Shown: positions 47,056-55,981, numbered from the stretch's first letter. The stretch is 64,000 bases of DNA from Pseudomonas sp. Q1-7 (GCF_028010285.1 NZ_CP116304.1:571501-635500), one strand, 5' to 3'. Translations and numbers: made by a program. Notes: generated from the letters alone by a model not told the origin.

Positions 47056-48452
47056 CCCGATCGCTACGAGACTGGCAATTCAGCTGCATCAACATGGCGT
47101 TGGAGCACTTTACCGTCACGCCGCACTTCTTTTGTCAGGCAACGCCAGGGGCCGGCAAGACGCGTATGGCGGCAGAGCTGGCCCGCAGACTGCTTGAGCA
47201 GGACAAGATCGATCTGGTGTTGTGCTTTGCACCATCTTGCCAGGTTGTTGAGGGCTTTCGCTCGACCTTTGCGGCGGTGCTCGGCAGACGTCTGGACGGC
47301 CAAATAGGCGCAGTGGGAGCGGCGTTCACCTACCAGGCCATGGAATACCGAGATGAGGGGTTCTGGCAGCTTCTCGATGACTATCGAGTGCTCGTGGTCT
47401 TCGACGAAATTCACCACTGCGCCGGTCATGACCTACTGCTCAGCAACGCCTGGGGTCAACAGATACTGCACCGAATTCAAGACCGGGCTGCCTTCACCTT
47501 GGCGCTCTCCGGCACACCTTGGCGTTCGGACGACAGGGCCATTGCCTTGGCACGTTATTCAATGCCCGAGAGGCAGCTGATCTGCGACTACCGTTACGGC
47601 CTGAAAGAATCCATTGCCGACGGCGTGTGCCGTTCTCCTCGCATTGTCCTGCTCGACAATCAGAAGGTGAAACTCACCGAGGAGCTGGGCACTGATAGCA
47701 CCGTGACGATGTTTCCCAGCATTGCGAAGCTGTTGGGGGAGTCCCCCGTCACCTACGAAGAACTGCTGAGGCACGACGAGGTGATCGATCAACTGCTCGA
47801 CCTCAGTTGCAGCAAACTGGATGAGCTTCGCCAGATCAAACCTGATGCGGCTGGCTTGGTGGTTGCCACCGACATTGAGCACGCCCAACAAATTGCTCAA
47901 GCCCTGGGCGTCAGGGGGGAGGCTTGCCGCATCGTGACCAACAAAACCCCCGATGCGCAGCAGGTGATCAATGCATTCAGACATGGCGTCTGCCGGTGGA
48001 TTGTGGCGGTTGGAATGATCAGCGAAGGCACGGACATCCCCCGGCTGCAAGTGTGCTGCTACCTCAGCCGCATCCGCACCGAATTGCATTACCGGCAAGT
48101 GCTGGGACGAGTGCTCCGACGCACCGGCGAATCCGATGATCAGGCATGGTTGTTCATGCTGGCGGAACTGACCTTACAGGGTTTTGCCGAGCGCATTGCG
48201 GATGACCTGCCGGATGACCTGGCGGTACTAAACGCGGTACAGGCCCCAGCCTTCACTGCCGATGCCAAGCCTGGTTTGGTTGATCCTGTCGGCAATCTCA
48301 ATGGGCTGGATTTCAATCCTGGAAGTAACACGGATCAGACGATTGCAGCAGTCGCTACCAGCATGATTTCGCTTGGGGGCGTTACAACCGAGCCAAGTTA
48401 TCAGGTGAGCTTTTCCCAGCATTACAGGCAGCAGTTACTAGCTTGTTTTTAA
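47052..48452 (+). CDS. SF2 DEAD/DEAH-type helicase of a probable defence module
   Basis: A 466-residue helicase. Motif I is QATPGAGKTRMAAELARRL (about 28-46), motif II VVFDEIHHCAGHD (DEIH), motif III ALSGTPWRSDD, and motif VI RQVLGRVLRRTGESDDQAW. The N-terminus (LRDWQFSCINMALEHF) is a Q-motif-like segment. Such ResIII-type ATPases occur in restriction and anti-phage systems. No nuclease domain is fused, so any effector activity must come from the partner or a host factor. Part of the XRE-controlled operon. Confidence 0.82.
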   Translation: MTRSLRDWQFSCINMALEHFTVTPHFFCQATPGAGKTRMAAELARRLLEQDKIDLVLCFAPSCQVVEGFRSTFAAVLGRRLDGQIGAVGAAFTYQAMEYRDEGFWQLLDDYRVLVVFDEIHHCAGHDLLLSNAWGQQILHRIQDRAAFTLALSGTPWRSDDRAIALARYSMPERQLICDYRYGLKESIADGVCRSPRIVLLDNQKVKLTEELGTDSTVTMFPSIAKLLGESPVTYEELLRHDEVIDQLLDLSCSKLDELRQIKPDAAGLVVATDIEHAQQIAQALGVRGEACRIVTNKTPDAQQVINAFRHGVCRWIVAVGMISEGTDIPRLQVCCYLSRIRTELHYRQVLGRVLRRTGESDDQAWLFMLAELTLQGFAERIADDLPDDLAVLNAVQAPAFTADAKPGLVDPVGNLNGLDFNPGSNTDQTIAAVATSMISLGGVTTEPSYQVSFSQHYRQQLLACF

Positions 48453-48787
48453 CGCTGCGACGCCATGCTCACTTCCCGTCCTGTTCACATTGCGATCGGA
48501 CAGGATCGACTGCTTCATTGGCTAGTACACCAGGGGCAATGCATGGAAATCAAAATTCAGGCGTCGTCAGCCGTTGAGCCAGGAGATAACTGAATTGACC
48601 GTTTCATGATGCCTGCCCTCCGACGATTGCGTGGTGTGTTGTGGAGTATGGAAGTACGACGGTATCGACCGCGGGCTTCCGCGCGGAGAGTCAGCCGAAT
48701 TAGCGCTTGAGAAGCGGGCATTCTCAAACCTCAGCGTCAGTGGCGCCCAAAATGGGCGGTTTTTCCGGTACGCCGGAGGGCAGTGCG
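48453..48787. other. Intergenic region with a small intrinsic terminator
   Basis: Between the helicase and the integrase pseudogene. CGCCCA (48744-48749) pairs with TGGGCG (48753-48758) over AAA and is followed by GTTTTT, a short intrinsic-type terminator. No gene is seen in this 335-nt gap. Confidence 0.45.
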
Positions 48788-49425
48788 ATGACAGAGAAGG
48801 TGGATCACTATCGGCAGGCCGCCCGGCGCGCGAGTACCCAGCGTCGCTATCAGCAGGCGCTCGAGCATTTCGAGGGCACCTGGGGCGGCTTCTTGCCCTC
48901 CTACAGTGCCGGCGGGATCGCGCTCTGATCCTGCTGGGCTTCTGGCGCGCCTTTCGCAGCGATGACCTGTGCCGGCTCCGGGTGGAGTTTGTCCAGGCGC
49001 GGCCGGGGGAGGGGATGGAGCTGTTCCTACCCAGTGGCAAGGGCGACCGTGACAACCGCGGTCGTTCGTTCTCGGTGCCGGCGTTAACGCGGCTGTGCCC
49101 GGTGGAGGCGTACCTCGACTGGATCGCCGCGTCGGGCTTGCGCCAGGGCCCGGTGTTTCGCGCGGTGGATCGCTGGGGCAACCTGGCGGAGGAGGGGCTG
49201 CACGCGTACAGCGTCTCGCGCATCCTCCGTCGGGTCATGTTGTGCAGTGGCTTGGAAAGCGAGCGGTTCAGCAGCCACTCATTGCGCCGGGGGTTTGCGA
49301 CCTGGGCCAGTCGCAACCAGTGGAGTGCCAAGGCCTTGATGAGTTATGTCGGCTGGCGCGATGCCAAGGCCGCCCTGCGCTATATCGAACCGGACATGCC
49401 GTTCGGCGAACTGCGCCGCTCCTAG
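48788..49425 (+). pseudogene. Tyrosine integrase pseudogene with internal deletion and frameshift
   Basis: The frame starting at 48788 encodes an integrase N-terminus (MTEKVDHYRQAARRASTQRR, ALEHFEGTWGGFLP). After about 48897 it shifts frame to CRRDRALILLGFWRAFRSDD, losing about 130 residues of the usual core-binding and early catalytic region. The C-terminal part still shows the catalytic H-x-x-R (SSHSLRRGFATWA) and Y (AALRYIEPDMPFGEL). Related full-length integrases are common in Pseudomonas ICEs. It marks an older insertion event inside the island and is very unlikely to be active. Confidence 0.8.
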
Positions 49426-49522
49426 CGACGCAGTTCGCCTCGGCCCACATGTCCTGCCTCACTGCCTCAGCGGCTTCGGATGGGCGGGGGCTAGGTTGGA
49501 CTCACGAGGAGAGAAGACCACC

Positions 49523-49729
49523 ATGACTAGCAGCTACGACGTGCAATACGCCCACATCTTGGAACATGCAGAGCGGGTCTTTGGGAGTCGGGAGAAAGCT
49601 GAGCGCTGGATGACCACGCCGGCGCTCGGGCTGGATGGGCGGCGACCCGTCGACCTGCTTGCCAACGCAGATGACCTGGAACTGCTCGAGGTGTTTCTCA
49701 CGCGTATCGAGTATGGGGTCTACCACTGA
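49523..49729 (+). CDS. Orphan DUF2384 (MbcA/ParS/Xre toxin-binding) protein
   Basis: A 68-residue protein matching the C-terminal antitoxin domain of RES-Xre systems: VFGSREKAERWMTTPALGLD and RRPVDLLANADDLELLEVFL, TRIEYGVYH. The N-terminal Xre DNA-binding half is absent and no RES-domain toxin gene is next to it. GAGGAGAG precedes the ATG. It may be an orphan antitoxin, or pair with an unrecognised partner such as the phosphatase that follows. Confidence 0.78.
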   Translation: MTSSYDVQYAHILEHAERVFGSREKAERWMTTPALGLDGRRPVDLLANADDLELLEVFLTRIEYGVYH

Positions 49730-49746
49730 CGTGGGCGATTGGTGTC

Positions 49747-49770
49747 CCCTCCACGCCCACGCGTGGAGGG
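49747..49770. terminator. 10-bp hairpin after the DUF2384 gene
   Basis: CCCTCCACGC (49747-49756) pairs perfectly with GCGTGGAGGG (49761-49770) over a four-nt loop, 18 nt after the stop. No strong U-tract follows (CCCCAAATTT), so termination efficiency is uncertain. Confidence 0.5.
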
Positions 49771-49850
49771 CCCCAAATTTGCGGCCGATTGGCCGACCTG
49801 GACGCGTACCGAACGAATAGGGGCTTCGACTGCCCTGAGGAGGTATCAGG

Positions 49851-50705
49851 ATGCGTGAACGTTCCGATCCATCGTCATCCGTACTGCTAGTCCGTCCAGT
49901 CGATCGCGCGCTGCTCGATGCGGTGACCGCTTTGGTGCTGGAGGCGGGACACCGGATCGTTGCGGAACTGCTGCGACCGGGTGGGCCGAGGGGGGCCGGG
50001 GACAAGGCCGAGATCGACGTCGAGGTTGAGGTCATGCTGCGCCAGGGACTGACCCGGTTGCTGGCCTGCGACTTTGTCGGTGAGGAAACTGGCGTCCTTC
50101 TGACGGGCCATCGTTATTGCTGGGTGGTGGATCCCAATGATGGCACCCGCGACTTCCTGCAAGGGCACCCGGGCTCGGCAATCTCGGTGGGGCTGCTGGA
50201 TGACTGTGTGCCGGTACTGGGTGTGGTCTATGCCCCCAGGACGGACCGCGGACCGGATTGCATCGCCTGGTCCCGGGGGCTGCCCTCCCTGCTGCGCAAT
50301 GGCGCATTGACTGCGCCGAACGCATCAGCAGGCGGCTTGAAGGAGGGGGGCCAGGTCTTTGTCAGCCTCGCGGCGCGTGCTCGACCGATCGAGAACGCCG
50401 CGCTCTGTGCGCCTGCGACTTTCCACCCGATGCCGAGCATTGCTTATCGCCTCGCCCGCGTGGCCGCTGGGGATGGGATAGCCGCGGTGTCCTTGTACGC
50501 GGTGTCGCCCCACGACGTGGTGGCGGGCCACGCGCTGCTGCGGGCCTGTGGAGGCGGTCTGTGGAACGAACAGGGACAGGCCGTGGGTTACGCAACACCC
50601 ACCGCATTCAATCAACCAGTCAGGTTTTGCTTCGGCGGCACAGAGGCTGCTTGCCGGGAGCTGGTCGCGCGCCCGTGGCAGCTCGCTCTTCGTGCCTGCG
50701 ATTGA
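49851..50705 (+). CDS. Inositol monophosphatase/CysQ-superfamily phosphatase
   Basis: A 284-residue metal-dependent phosphatase. Metal motifs: FVGEETG (G-E-E) near residue 78, WVVDPNDGTRDFLQG (D-P-x-D-G-T-x-D/N-F) near 95, and a C-terminal VSPHDVVAGHALLRACGG in place of the usual W-D-x-A-A-x-x-L. GAGGAGG lies before the ATG. The substrate could be inositol phosphate, 3'-phosphoadenosine 5'-phosphate or another nucleotide. It sits alone between the DUF2384 gene and the PHP-ATPase, which suggests a nucleotide-related island function rather than housekeeping. Confidence 0.8.
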   Translation: MRERSDPSSSVLLVRPVDRALLDAVTALVLEAGHRIVAELLRPGGPRGAGDKAEIDVEVEVMLRQGLTRLLACDFVGEETGVLLTGHRYCWVVDPNDGTRDFLQGHPGSAISVGLLDDCVPVLGVVYAPRTDRGPDCIAWSRGLPSLLRNGALTAPNASAGGLKEGGQVFVSLAARARPIENAALCAPATFHPMPSIAYRLARVAAGDGIAAVSLYAVSPHDVVAGHALLRACGGGLWNEQGQAVGYATPTAFNQPVRFCFGGTEAACRELVARPWQLALRACD

Positions 50706-51066
50706 CTGCGACCAAGCCCTCTCTTTCCTTCCGTTGGTAGTTGGGGCCAATCGTACTGCTGGATTTGTAAGGGGTGGCAGGGGGCGGTGAAGCGCCTCGA
50801 TCGGGGCTGCATCACCTGACCGGAGCTTGAACACTTAACTCCTCGCGGAGCAGTTCCACTGATCTTTCGGCGACTCCGCTTGAGATGACGAGGAATGGAA
50901 TTCGTCTTCCTTCAGCGCACCCTATCCAGGCGAAATGCAGGCAGGTTAGAGTCAATTCAATGTTGTAGTGATATCAACTTTGGGCGACGTGCGCGCGAGG
51001 TTCCTTTCCTCGGTGATGAGTACCGCACGTTCCGGCTGTGCGTCAGGTCAGTAGCAAGGAGGCAGG
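50706..51066. other. Intergenic region before the TrlF-type gene
   Basis: I see no gene or clear repeat in these 361 nt. The only assignable signal is AAGGAGG at 51056-51062, the ribosome site of the next gene's GTG start. Confidence 0.5.
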
Positions 51067-53886
51067 GTGAGCGATTACCAGGGCATGCGTTGGTTCAAAA
51101 CGGATTTTCAGGTCCAAACGCCCGAGGACAACAAGCATTGGGCGGATGATGATCTGCGCCTGTTGAGCCCTCGACATCCAATAGTCAACGGCGAGCCTGA
51201 CGAAGCGGATATCCAGGGCAAAGCCAAGTGTTTTCTACGCCGCTGCCATGAGCTGGAGCTGGAAGTCATTGGTATCACCGATCACAACTTCTCCGAGAAA
51301 ACGGAGCCGCGTGATTGGTTCCTCACCCATCTCGTTGAGCAGAACAAGACTGTTGCCCGGGAGCTTGGACGCCCCCCGCTGTACATCTTGCCGGGCTTTG
51401 AAGTGGATATTGGCTACCACGTTCTCTGCCTGTTTGATCCTGCCACCAAGGTGAGTCACCTGCGGCGCGTCAACATGATCTTGATCAAGCTGGGCTTGGC
51501 AGAGAATCAGCGTTTTCGTGGTGGGATACCCACCGCACTTCGTCGCGGCGACGAGTCGATCAGCCTGAAGACGTTGTTGGACACGGTGCAGAAGGAGCAT
51601 GGCGGTATCGTAATCGCTGCGCATGCCGACCAACAGGATGGTTTGCTGTCGGCTCCACGCAACATTGACGATTACAAGTTGCCGGGTCTGTTGGCCCTGG
51701 AGCTGACTGGCTATCCGATGTCAGAGAAGTATCGCGCCATCCTGGAAGGGCGTAACAAGGACTGGTCGCGTGTTGGACGACAACCGGCCTATGTGCAGTC
51801 ATCGGATGCGAAGTCGTTAAAAACTGATGCAGAGGGCCGCCCGTTGCAAAATGCGCTGGGCTACCGACACACCTGGGTCAAATCGTCGAAGCCTTCGATC
51901 ACATCACTCCGGCAGGCTTTCCTTGATGGCAAGTCTCGCCTTCGGCTGCAGACCGTCCGACCTTCGGACGAGCAGACACATCCTCGGATCGTCTTTCTGA
52001 GGTGTCGCGGACTCAAGTTCCTCGACGACCAGGAAATTCACTTCTCGCCCAACCTCAATACGCTGATCGGCGGGCGGGGTACGGGTAAATCCACAGCGTT
52101 GGAACTGCTGCGGTTTGCGTTCAGTCGCGATCACGGCGACGCGATTTCCGACTCAACCCGGTCGAAGTTCGATCGGGTGAAGGCCACCTATACCGACAAT
52201 GCGGAGATACAGGTCGGGTGGGAGAGTCTGCCGGGTCAGGTAGATATCATTTCGCTGAAGCCACACGAGGGCCATGCCCTGCTGCAAGGAGAGGTACACG
52301 ACCTTGCCGTCTATCTCCGACAGCTACCAGTGCAGTTCTACAGTCAACAGCAGCTCAGTGAACTTACCGACGCGCATGGCGGTGGCCGACTTCTGGCCAT
52401 GATCGACGAATCGTGTGCGGCAGAACTGCAGGGACTGAAGGGACAAGAAGACACACTGCGGGCCGAGATCCAGCAACTGTTTGCGGCCATGGATCAGCTC
52501 GGAGCTCTACACGAGGAAGTCACGGTTCTGAAGCAGGAGATCCAGGAGCTGGATCGACAGTGGCAGGCGCGAAGTGAGGTTCAGGATGAGGCCCAGCGAT
52601 ATCAGCGTGCAGAGGGGGCCCGGCGGTACTTTGATCAGGTTCAGACTCAAGTATCGGAGGACATCAATCGGCTGATCAAGGTGGTCGGTGAACTGTCGTC
52701 GCAGGGCGTGCTCAACGATGGAAAAGTTGAGGTGTGGCCTAGGGCTTCTTGGTTCAACGAGTTGACGCTAGGGGCGTCGCAGCTGCGAGACGTTTACAAA
52801 ACCAAGGTCGAGGCGTTGGTGGTTGAAATGCGCCAGGATGCGGCGGAGCTTCTGGCACAAGGCGATGGTTGGGAACAGGTACTGAAGGATCTGGAAGGTA
52901 CCAAAGAGGCGTTTCTCGTGGCCTGCCGTGAGCGTGGTCTACAGCCACAGGATGTCACGCGCCTCCAAGAGATCGACAAGGTACGCCAGACAAAGCTCCA
53001 TTCGCTCAAGGAAAAAGAAGCGCGGCTGAACGTTCTCAGGCCGCAGCGTGATCGCTTGAATACAGCTTTGAATGACATGAACCTGTTGTGGGAACAGCAG
53101 TGTGCGGTTCGGCAGCTTGCTGCGGCAGAAATCAGTGAAAAGGCTGACGGTTCTATTCGAGTGTTGGTCCAACCTATGGCTGAAGGTCGGGACTATTTCA
53201 ACGCTTGGGACGAGATGATTCCTGATGGACGCAGTCGATTGGGGCGAGCGTGGGATCACATTGGCAAGCTGCTGTTCGCGGATTTTCTTCGGTACCAGCA
53301 CGAGGTTCAACCAAAGGCGGACTCACCTTGGCTTCACATCCAACATGTGGTGGCTGGCACCCGTGAGTTGCCATTGGCACTTCTGGAATACAAGGCTGAG
53401 CTGGTCACCTACTTCAACGAGCAGAAGGCAGCGTGGCGGGTAGCAAGGTTGACCCGAGTGGAAGAGCGCGTAGACATTGAATTGTACCGGGCGGACCGGA
53501 CTCTGGTCGGGAGCGTGCTGAGCAATGCTCTGTCGGAAGGACAGCGCAATACAGCGGTGTTGAATTTGCTGCTGGCCAAGGGAGAGGGGCCCATTATCAT
53601 CGACCAGCCGGAAGATGAACTGGATTCGAACTTCATCTATCGCGAGTTGGTACCCCTGCTGCGGAAGGTGAAGAACCAGCGACAGCTAATTCTTGCCACG
53701 CACAATGCCAACCTTCCTGTAAACGCCGATACTGACCTGGTATATGCCCTGGAGGTAGCTCAGGGCCGAGGCGTGAAACTTGCGGTAGGGGGGCTCGATC
53801 GGGCAGACACGTCGACTGCTGTACTGGATATCATGGAAGGATCCGCCGAAGCCTTTAAGCGTCGATTCGACAAGTACCATTTTTAA
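51067..53886 (+). CDS. TrlF-type PHP-domain / SMC-like AAA ATPase
   Basis: A 939-residue protein starting at GTG with AAGGAGG just upstream. The N-terminal ~270 residues have a PHP-like fold (VIGITDHNFSE, PGFEVDIGYHVLCLF, IVIAAHADQQDG). Then comes an ABC/SMC-type ATPase split by a long coiled coil: Walker A LIGGRGTGKSTALELLRF near 335, coiled coil about 455-680, Walker B PIIIDQPEDELDSNF near 845. The first PHP motif, normally H-x-H, reads DFQVQTPED, so metal site 1 looks altered. This architecture is typical of island defence ATPase-nucleases; the activity is inferred. Confidence 0.82.
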   Translation: MSDYQGMRWFKTDFQVQTPEDNKHWADDDLRLLSPRHPIVNGEPDEADIQGKAKCFLRRCHELELEVIGITDHNFSEKTEPRDWFLTHLVEQNKTVARELGRPPLYILPGFEVDIGYHVLCLFDPATKVSHLRRVNMILIKLGLAENQRFRGGIPTALRRGDESISLKTLLDTVQKEHGGIVIAAHADQQDGLLSAPRNIDDYKLPGLLALELTGYPMSEKYRAILEGRNKDWSRVGRQPAYVQSSDAKSLKTDAEGRPLQNALGYRHTWVKSSKPSITSLRQAFLDGKSRLRLQTVRPSDEQTHPRIVFLRCRGLKFLDDQEIHFSPNLNTLIGGRGTGKSTALELLRFAFSRDHGDAISDSTRSKFDRVKATYTDNAEIQVGWESLPGQVDIISLKPHEGHALLQGEVHDLAVYLRQLPVQFYSQQQLSELTDAHGGGRLLAMIDESCAAELQGLKGQEDTLRAEIQQLFAAMDQLGALHEEVTVLKQEIQELDRQWQARSEVQDEAQRYQRAEGARRYFDQVQTQVSEDINRLIKVVGELSSQGVLNDGKVEVWPRASWFNELTLGASQLRDVYKTKVEALVVEMRQDAAELLAQGDGWEQVLKDLEGTKEAFLVACRERGLQPQDVTRLQEIDKVRQTKLHSLKEKEARLNVLRPQRDRLNTALNDMNLLWEQQCAVRQLAAAEISEKADGSIRVLVQPMAEGRDYFNAWDEMIPDGRSRLGRAWDHIGKLLFADFLRYQHEVQPKADSPWLHIQHVVAGTRELPLALLEYKAELVTYFNEQKAAWRVARLTRVEERVDIELYRADRTLVGSVLSNALSEGQRNTAVLNLLLAKGEGPIIIDQPEDELDSNFIYRELVPLLRKVKNQRQLILATHNANLPVNADTDLVYALEVAQGRGVKLAVGGLDRADTSTAVLDIMEGSAEAFKRRFDKYHF

Positions 53887-53988
53887 CATCCCAGACCGGC
53901 GACTTAGGAGGGGCGAGTAGTACCCGATCACGTCAGGCAGAAGCTTCGTGATAGGGTTACTTGGAAGGCCCCACCAAGGTCGACGAGA

Positions 53989-54345
53989 TCACTGGAGCCA
54001 GGACTTAACTGCCTCAGCGCCGTATTCGGCTTTCCAGGCGTTCAGAACCTTGTTGTTGCCACCTTTGGTCTCGACCACTTCGTTGGTGTGTGGATTCTTG
54101 TAGACCTTGACAGTGCGCTCGCGCCGTCGGCCTTTCTGAGCAGGCATTGGCGCTCGTGCACGACCTGGATCAAGGATATTGATTACCACCTTGAGCCCGA
54201 AGCCGTACTCATTCAGCAGTGCTCTGAGTTTGGTTTCGAACTCAATTTCGCGCTTGAGTTCTGCATCGTTCTTGAGGCTGTTCAGCGCGGCCAGTTGTTC
54301 CGCGAGCTGCGCTTCAAGACGTTTGAATTCCGCTAGTTTGCTCAT
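53989..54345 (-). CDS. MvaT/MvaU (H-NS) family xenogeneic silencer paralogue
   Basis: A 118-residue protein with an N-terminal coiled coil (MSKLAEFKRLEAQLAEQLAA) and the C-terminal AT-hook-like DNA-binding domain of the MvaT family (RTVKVYKNPHTNEVVETKGG, NNKVLNAWKAEYGAEAVKSW). MvaT/MvaU coat AT-rich foreign DNA in pseudomonads. GGAGAACACG precedes the ATG at 54345. A copy inside the island is probably carried by the element to damp expression of itself and its neighbours; it converges on the TrlF gene. Confidence 0.9.
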   Translation of the reverse strand: MSKLAEFKRLEAQLAEQLAALNSLKNDAELKREIEFETKLRALLNEYGFGLKVVINILDPGRARAPMPAQKGRRRERTVKVYKNPHTNEVVETKGGNNKVLNAWKAEYGAEAVKSWLQ

Positions 54346-54448
54346 CGTGTTCTCCGTGATGTCATGTAGGGCAGCCGTACGGTTTACCAATAGTGCTTGG
54401 TTACCATTGCGCTCGTCATTTATGAGGATAGCCTTATCCCCGACCTGC

Positions 54449-54682
54449 TCAGTCCAGGTTCTCCGCTATGTACCTGACAAGCTGGAGTGGCTCTGAGCTG
54501 TCGATGATCGAGAACATCAAATCTCGCTTGCTGCGGGGCAGGCGCTTGGCGCAGCGTTTGGCAGTGGCCTTGATGGCGCTATCCGAACAGTGAATCTGGG
54601 CAGCGAGCAACAGGGCGAGTGTGGCGTCCAATAAAGTCAAACTGCAGTGCCTTGTATCAGTAAGCACTCCAGTATTCGGCAT
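54449..54682 (-). CDS. Small hypothetical protein (77 residues)
   Basis: From the ATG at 54682 the frame reads MPNTGVLTDTRHCSLTLLDA and ends LQLVRYIAENLD. It is helix-rich with a mid-hydrophobic segment (LLDATLALLLAAQ) and a basic patch (KRCAKRLPRSKR). No family recognised. The frame extends to 54748; neither start has a clear ribosome site. It lies about 100 nt upstream of the MvaT-like gene, same strand. Confidence 0.45.
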   Translation of the reverse strand: MPNTGVLTDTRHCSLTLLDATLALLLAAQIHCSDSAIKATAKRCAKRLPRSKRDLMFSIIDSSEPLQLVRYIAENLD

Positions 54683-54860
54683 TAAGTGAATGGGTTCAAG
54701 TCCGTCAGTTGGACCACAAAAGCAATCTCGTTTCACTATTCTGCCCACATGCCTCCCCGCGTCTACCGAACGTTTCGGTTGCCCAGTGATGGCGATATGA
54801 TTCTGCTTCGGTTATTCGGACACGAGCGACTGATAGGGAATCGACAAGGGGGTCAAAATC

Positions 54861-55868
54861 ATGGGCTGGAAGGGAACATTGCGCTCCATGCAGGCTGCAT
54901 CTCGCCGAGCAGAACGGAATGCGCAGCGTAAGCAGAGAGAGTTGGAGAAGCGCGGCAAGGAATACGCCAAGATGGAGGCGCTTGAGCAGGCGGCTTACGA
55001 AGTGGAGGTCTACGACAACTACATCGAAGTCCTGCAGTCGGTCCACAAGGAATGCTCTGAGCAGGTCGATTGGGCTAGTTATCTGGCACGACCTGAACCA
55101 CGAGAACCAGAGCGGGTTGCCTCTTCGGAAGTGGCGGCACAATCGCGCTTGGACAGCTACCAGCCTGGCTTCTTTGCGCGCTTGTTCGGCTTACAGCAGC
55201 GCCAGCTAGCGTCGCTGCGAAATGCCGTCGATAAGGGCCGTGCGGAAGACTCCGATCGCTTCAAGAAGGAGAGGGAGGCCTGGCACACCGAATACTCAGA
55301 ATGGCAAACGGATTACGCATTGGCCCAGCGATTGTTGAGAGGGGAGGGCCAAGCCAAGTTGGATGCGATCGAACTGCTGAACCCGTTCGAAGACATTTCC
55401 ATGCTGGGCACCTCAGTCAAATTTGTCATCCAGGAGGGCGGGCTGGTTGAGGTTTTCCTCAGTGTCCACGGGGATCGCGTCATCCCGGCAGAGAGCAAGA
55501 GCCTGCTGCAGAGTGGCAAGCTATCCACGAAGAAGCTCCCGGCGGGGAAATACAACGAGTTGCTGCAGGACTACGTCTGCAGTTGCGTATTGCGGGTTGG
55601 TCGAGAACTCCTGGCGATACTCACTGATGAGCTGGTCATCGTCACCGCTACCGACCGGCTCCTCAACACGTCCTCGGGGCATCTGGAAGAGTTGCCCTTG
55701 CTCAGTGTGGCGATCTCCCGGCGGACGATCGTGTCGCTCAATCTTGATGCGATTGACCCGTCGGACTCGATGAGGAATTTCGTTCACAACATGTCGTTCA
55801 AGAAGACCGCGGGATTCGCGCCGGTTAAGGCTCTTCAGGCGAAGGATTTTCTCACCGCGACACTTTAA
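54861..55868 (+). CDS. Unknown coiled-coil protein of the defence island (335 residues)
   Basis: I do not recognise this gene. The first ~60 residues are a charged amphipathic helix (ASRRAERNAQRKQRELEKRG), followed by a second helical segment (about 105-160). A globular C-terminal half starts near 170 (LDAIELLNPFEDISMLGTSV; VEVFLSVHGDRVIPAESKSL) and looks mixed alpha/beta. No nuclease or ATP motif is visible. GGGGGT lies seven nt before the ATG. It is divergent from the small hypothetical/MvaT pair and convergent with the giant helicase gene, so it is probably its own transcription unit. Confidence 0.7.
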   Translation: MGWKGTLRSMQAASRRAERNAQRKQRELEKRGKEYAKMEALEQAAYEVEVYDNYIEVLQSVHKECSEQVDWASYLARPEPREPERVASSEVAAQSRLDSYQPGFFARLFGLQQRQLASLRNAVDKGRAEDSDRFKKEREAWHTEYSEWQTDYALAQRLLRGEGQAKLDAIELLNPFEDISMLGTSVKFVIQEGGLVEVFLSVHGDRVIPAESKSLLQSGKLSTKKLPAGKYNELLQDYVCSCVLRVGRELLAILTDELVIVTATDRLLNTSSGHLEELPLLSVAISRRTIVSLNLDAIDPSDSMRNFVHNMSFKKTAGFAPVKALQAKDFLTATL

Positions 55869-55981
55869 CGGCGAATCAGCACGCGGATTTCTCTAGTTGT
55901 GCTTAGCCGGCCTTCGCTGGTAAGCAAGGACCTTCTCCTGGGGCTTGGTCCCTGCAGTTTGGATACGCATGGCACTGAGGC

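Noticed and set aside
46139-48452. Restriction-modification system with controller protein
   Set aside because: The XRE protein looks like a controller, but no methyltransferase or restriction nuclease is adjacent; the operon encodes a winged-helix protein and a helicase.
49523-49850. RES-domain toxin partner for the DUF2384 gene
   Set aside because: No RES-type reading frame on either strand next to it; the following gene is a phosphatase.
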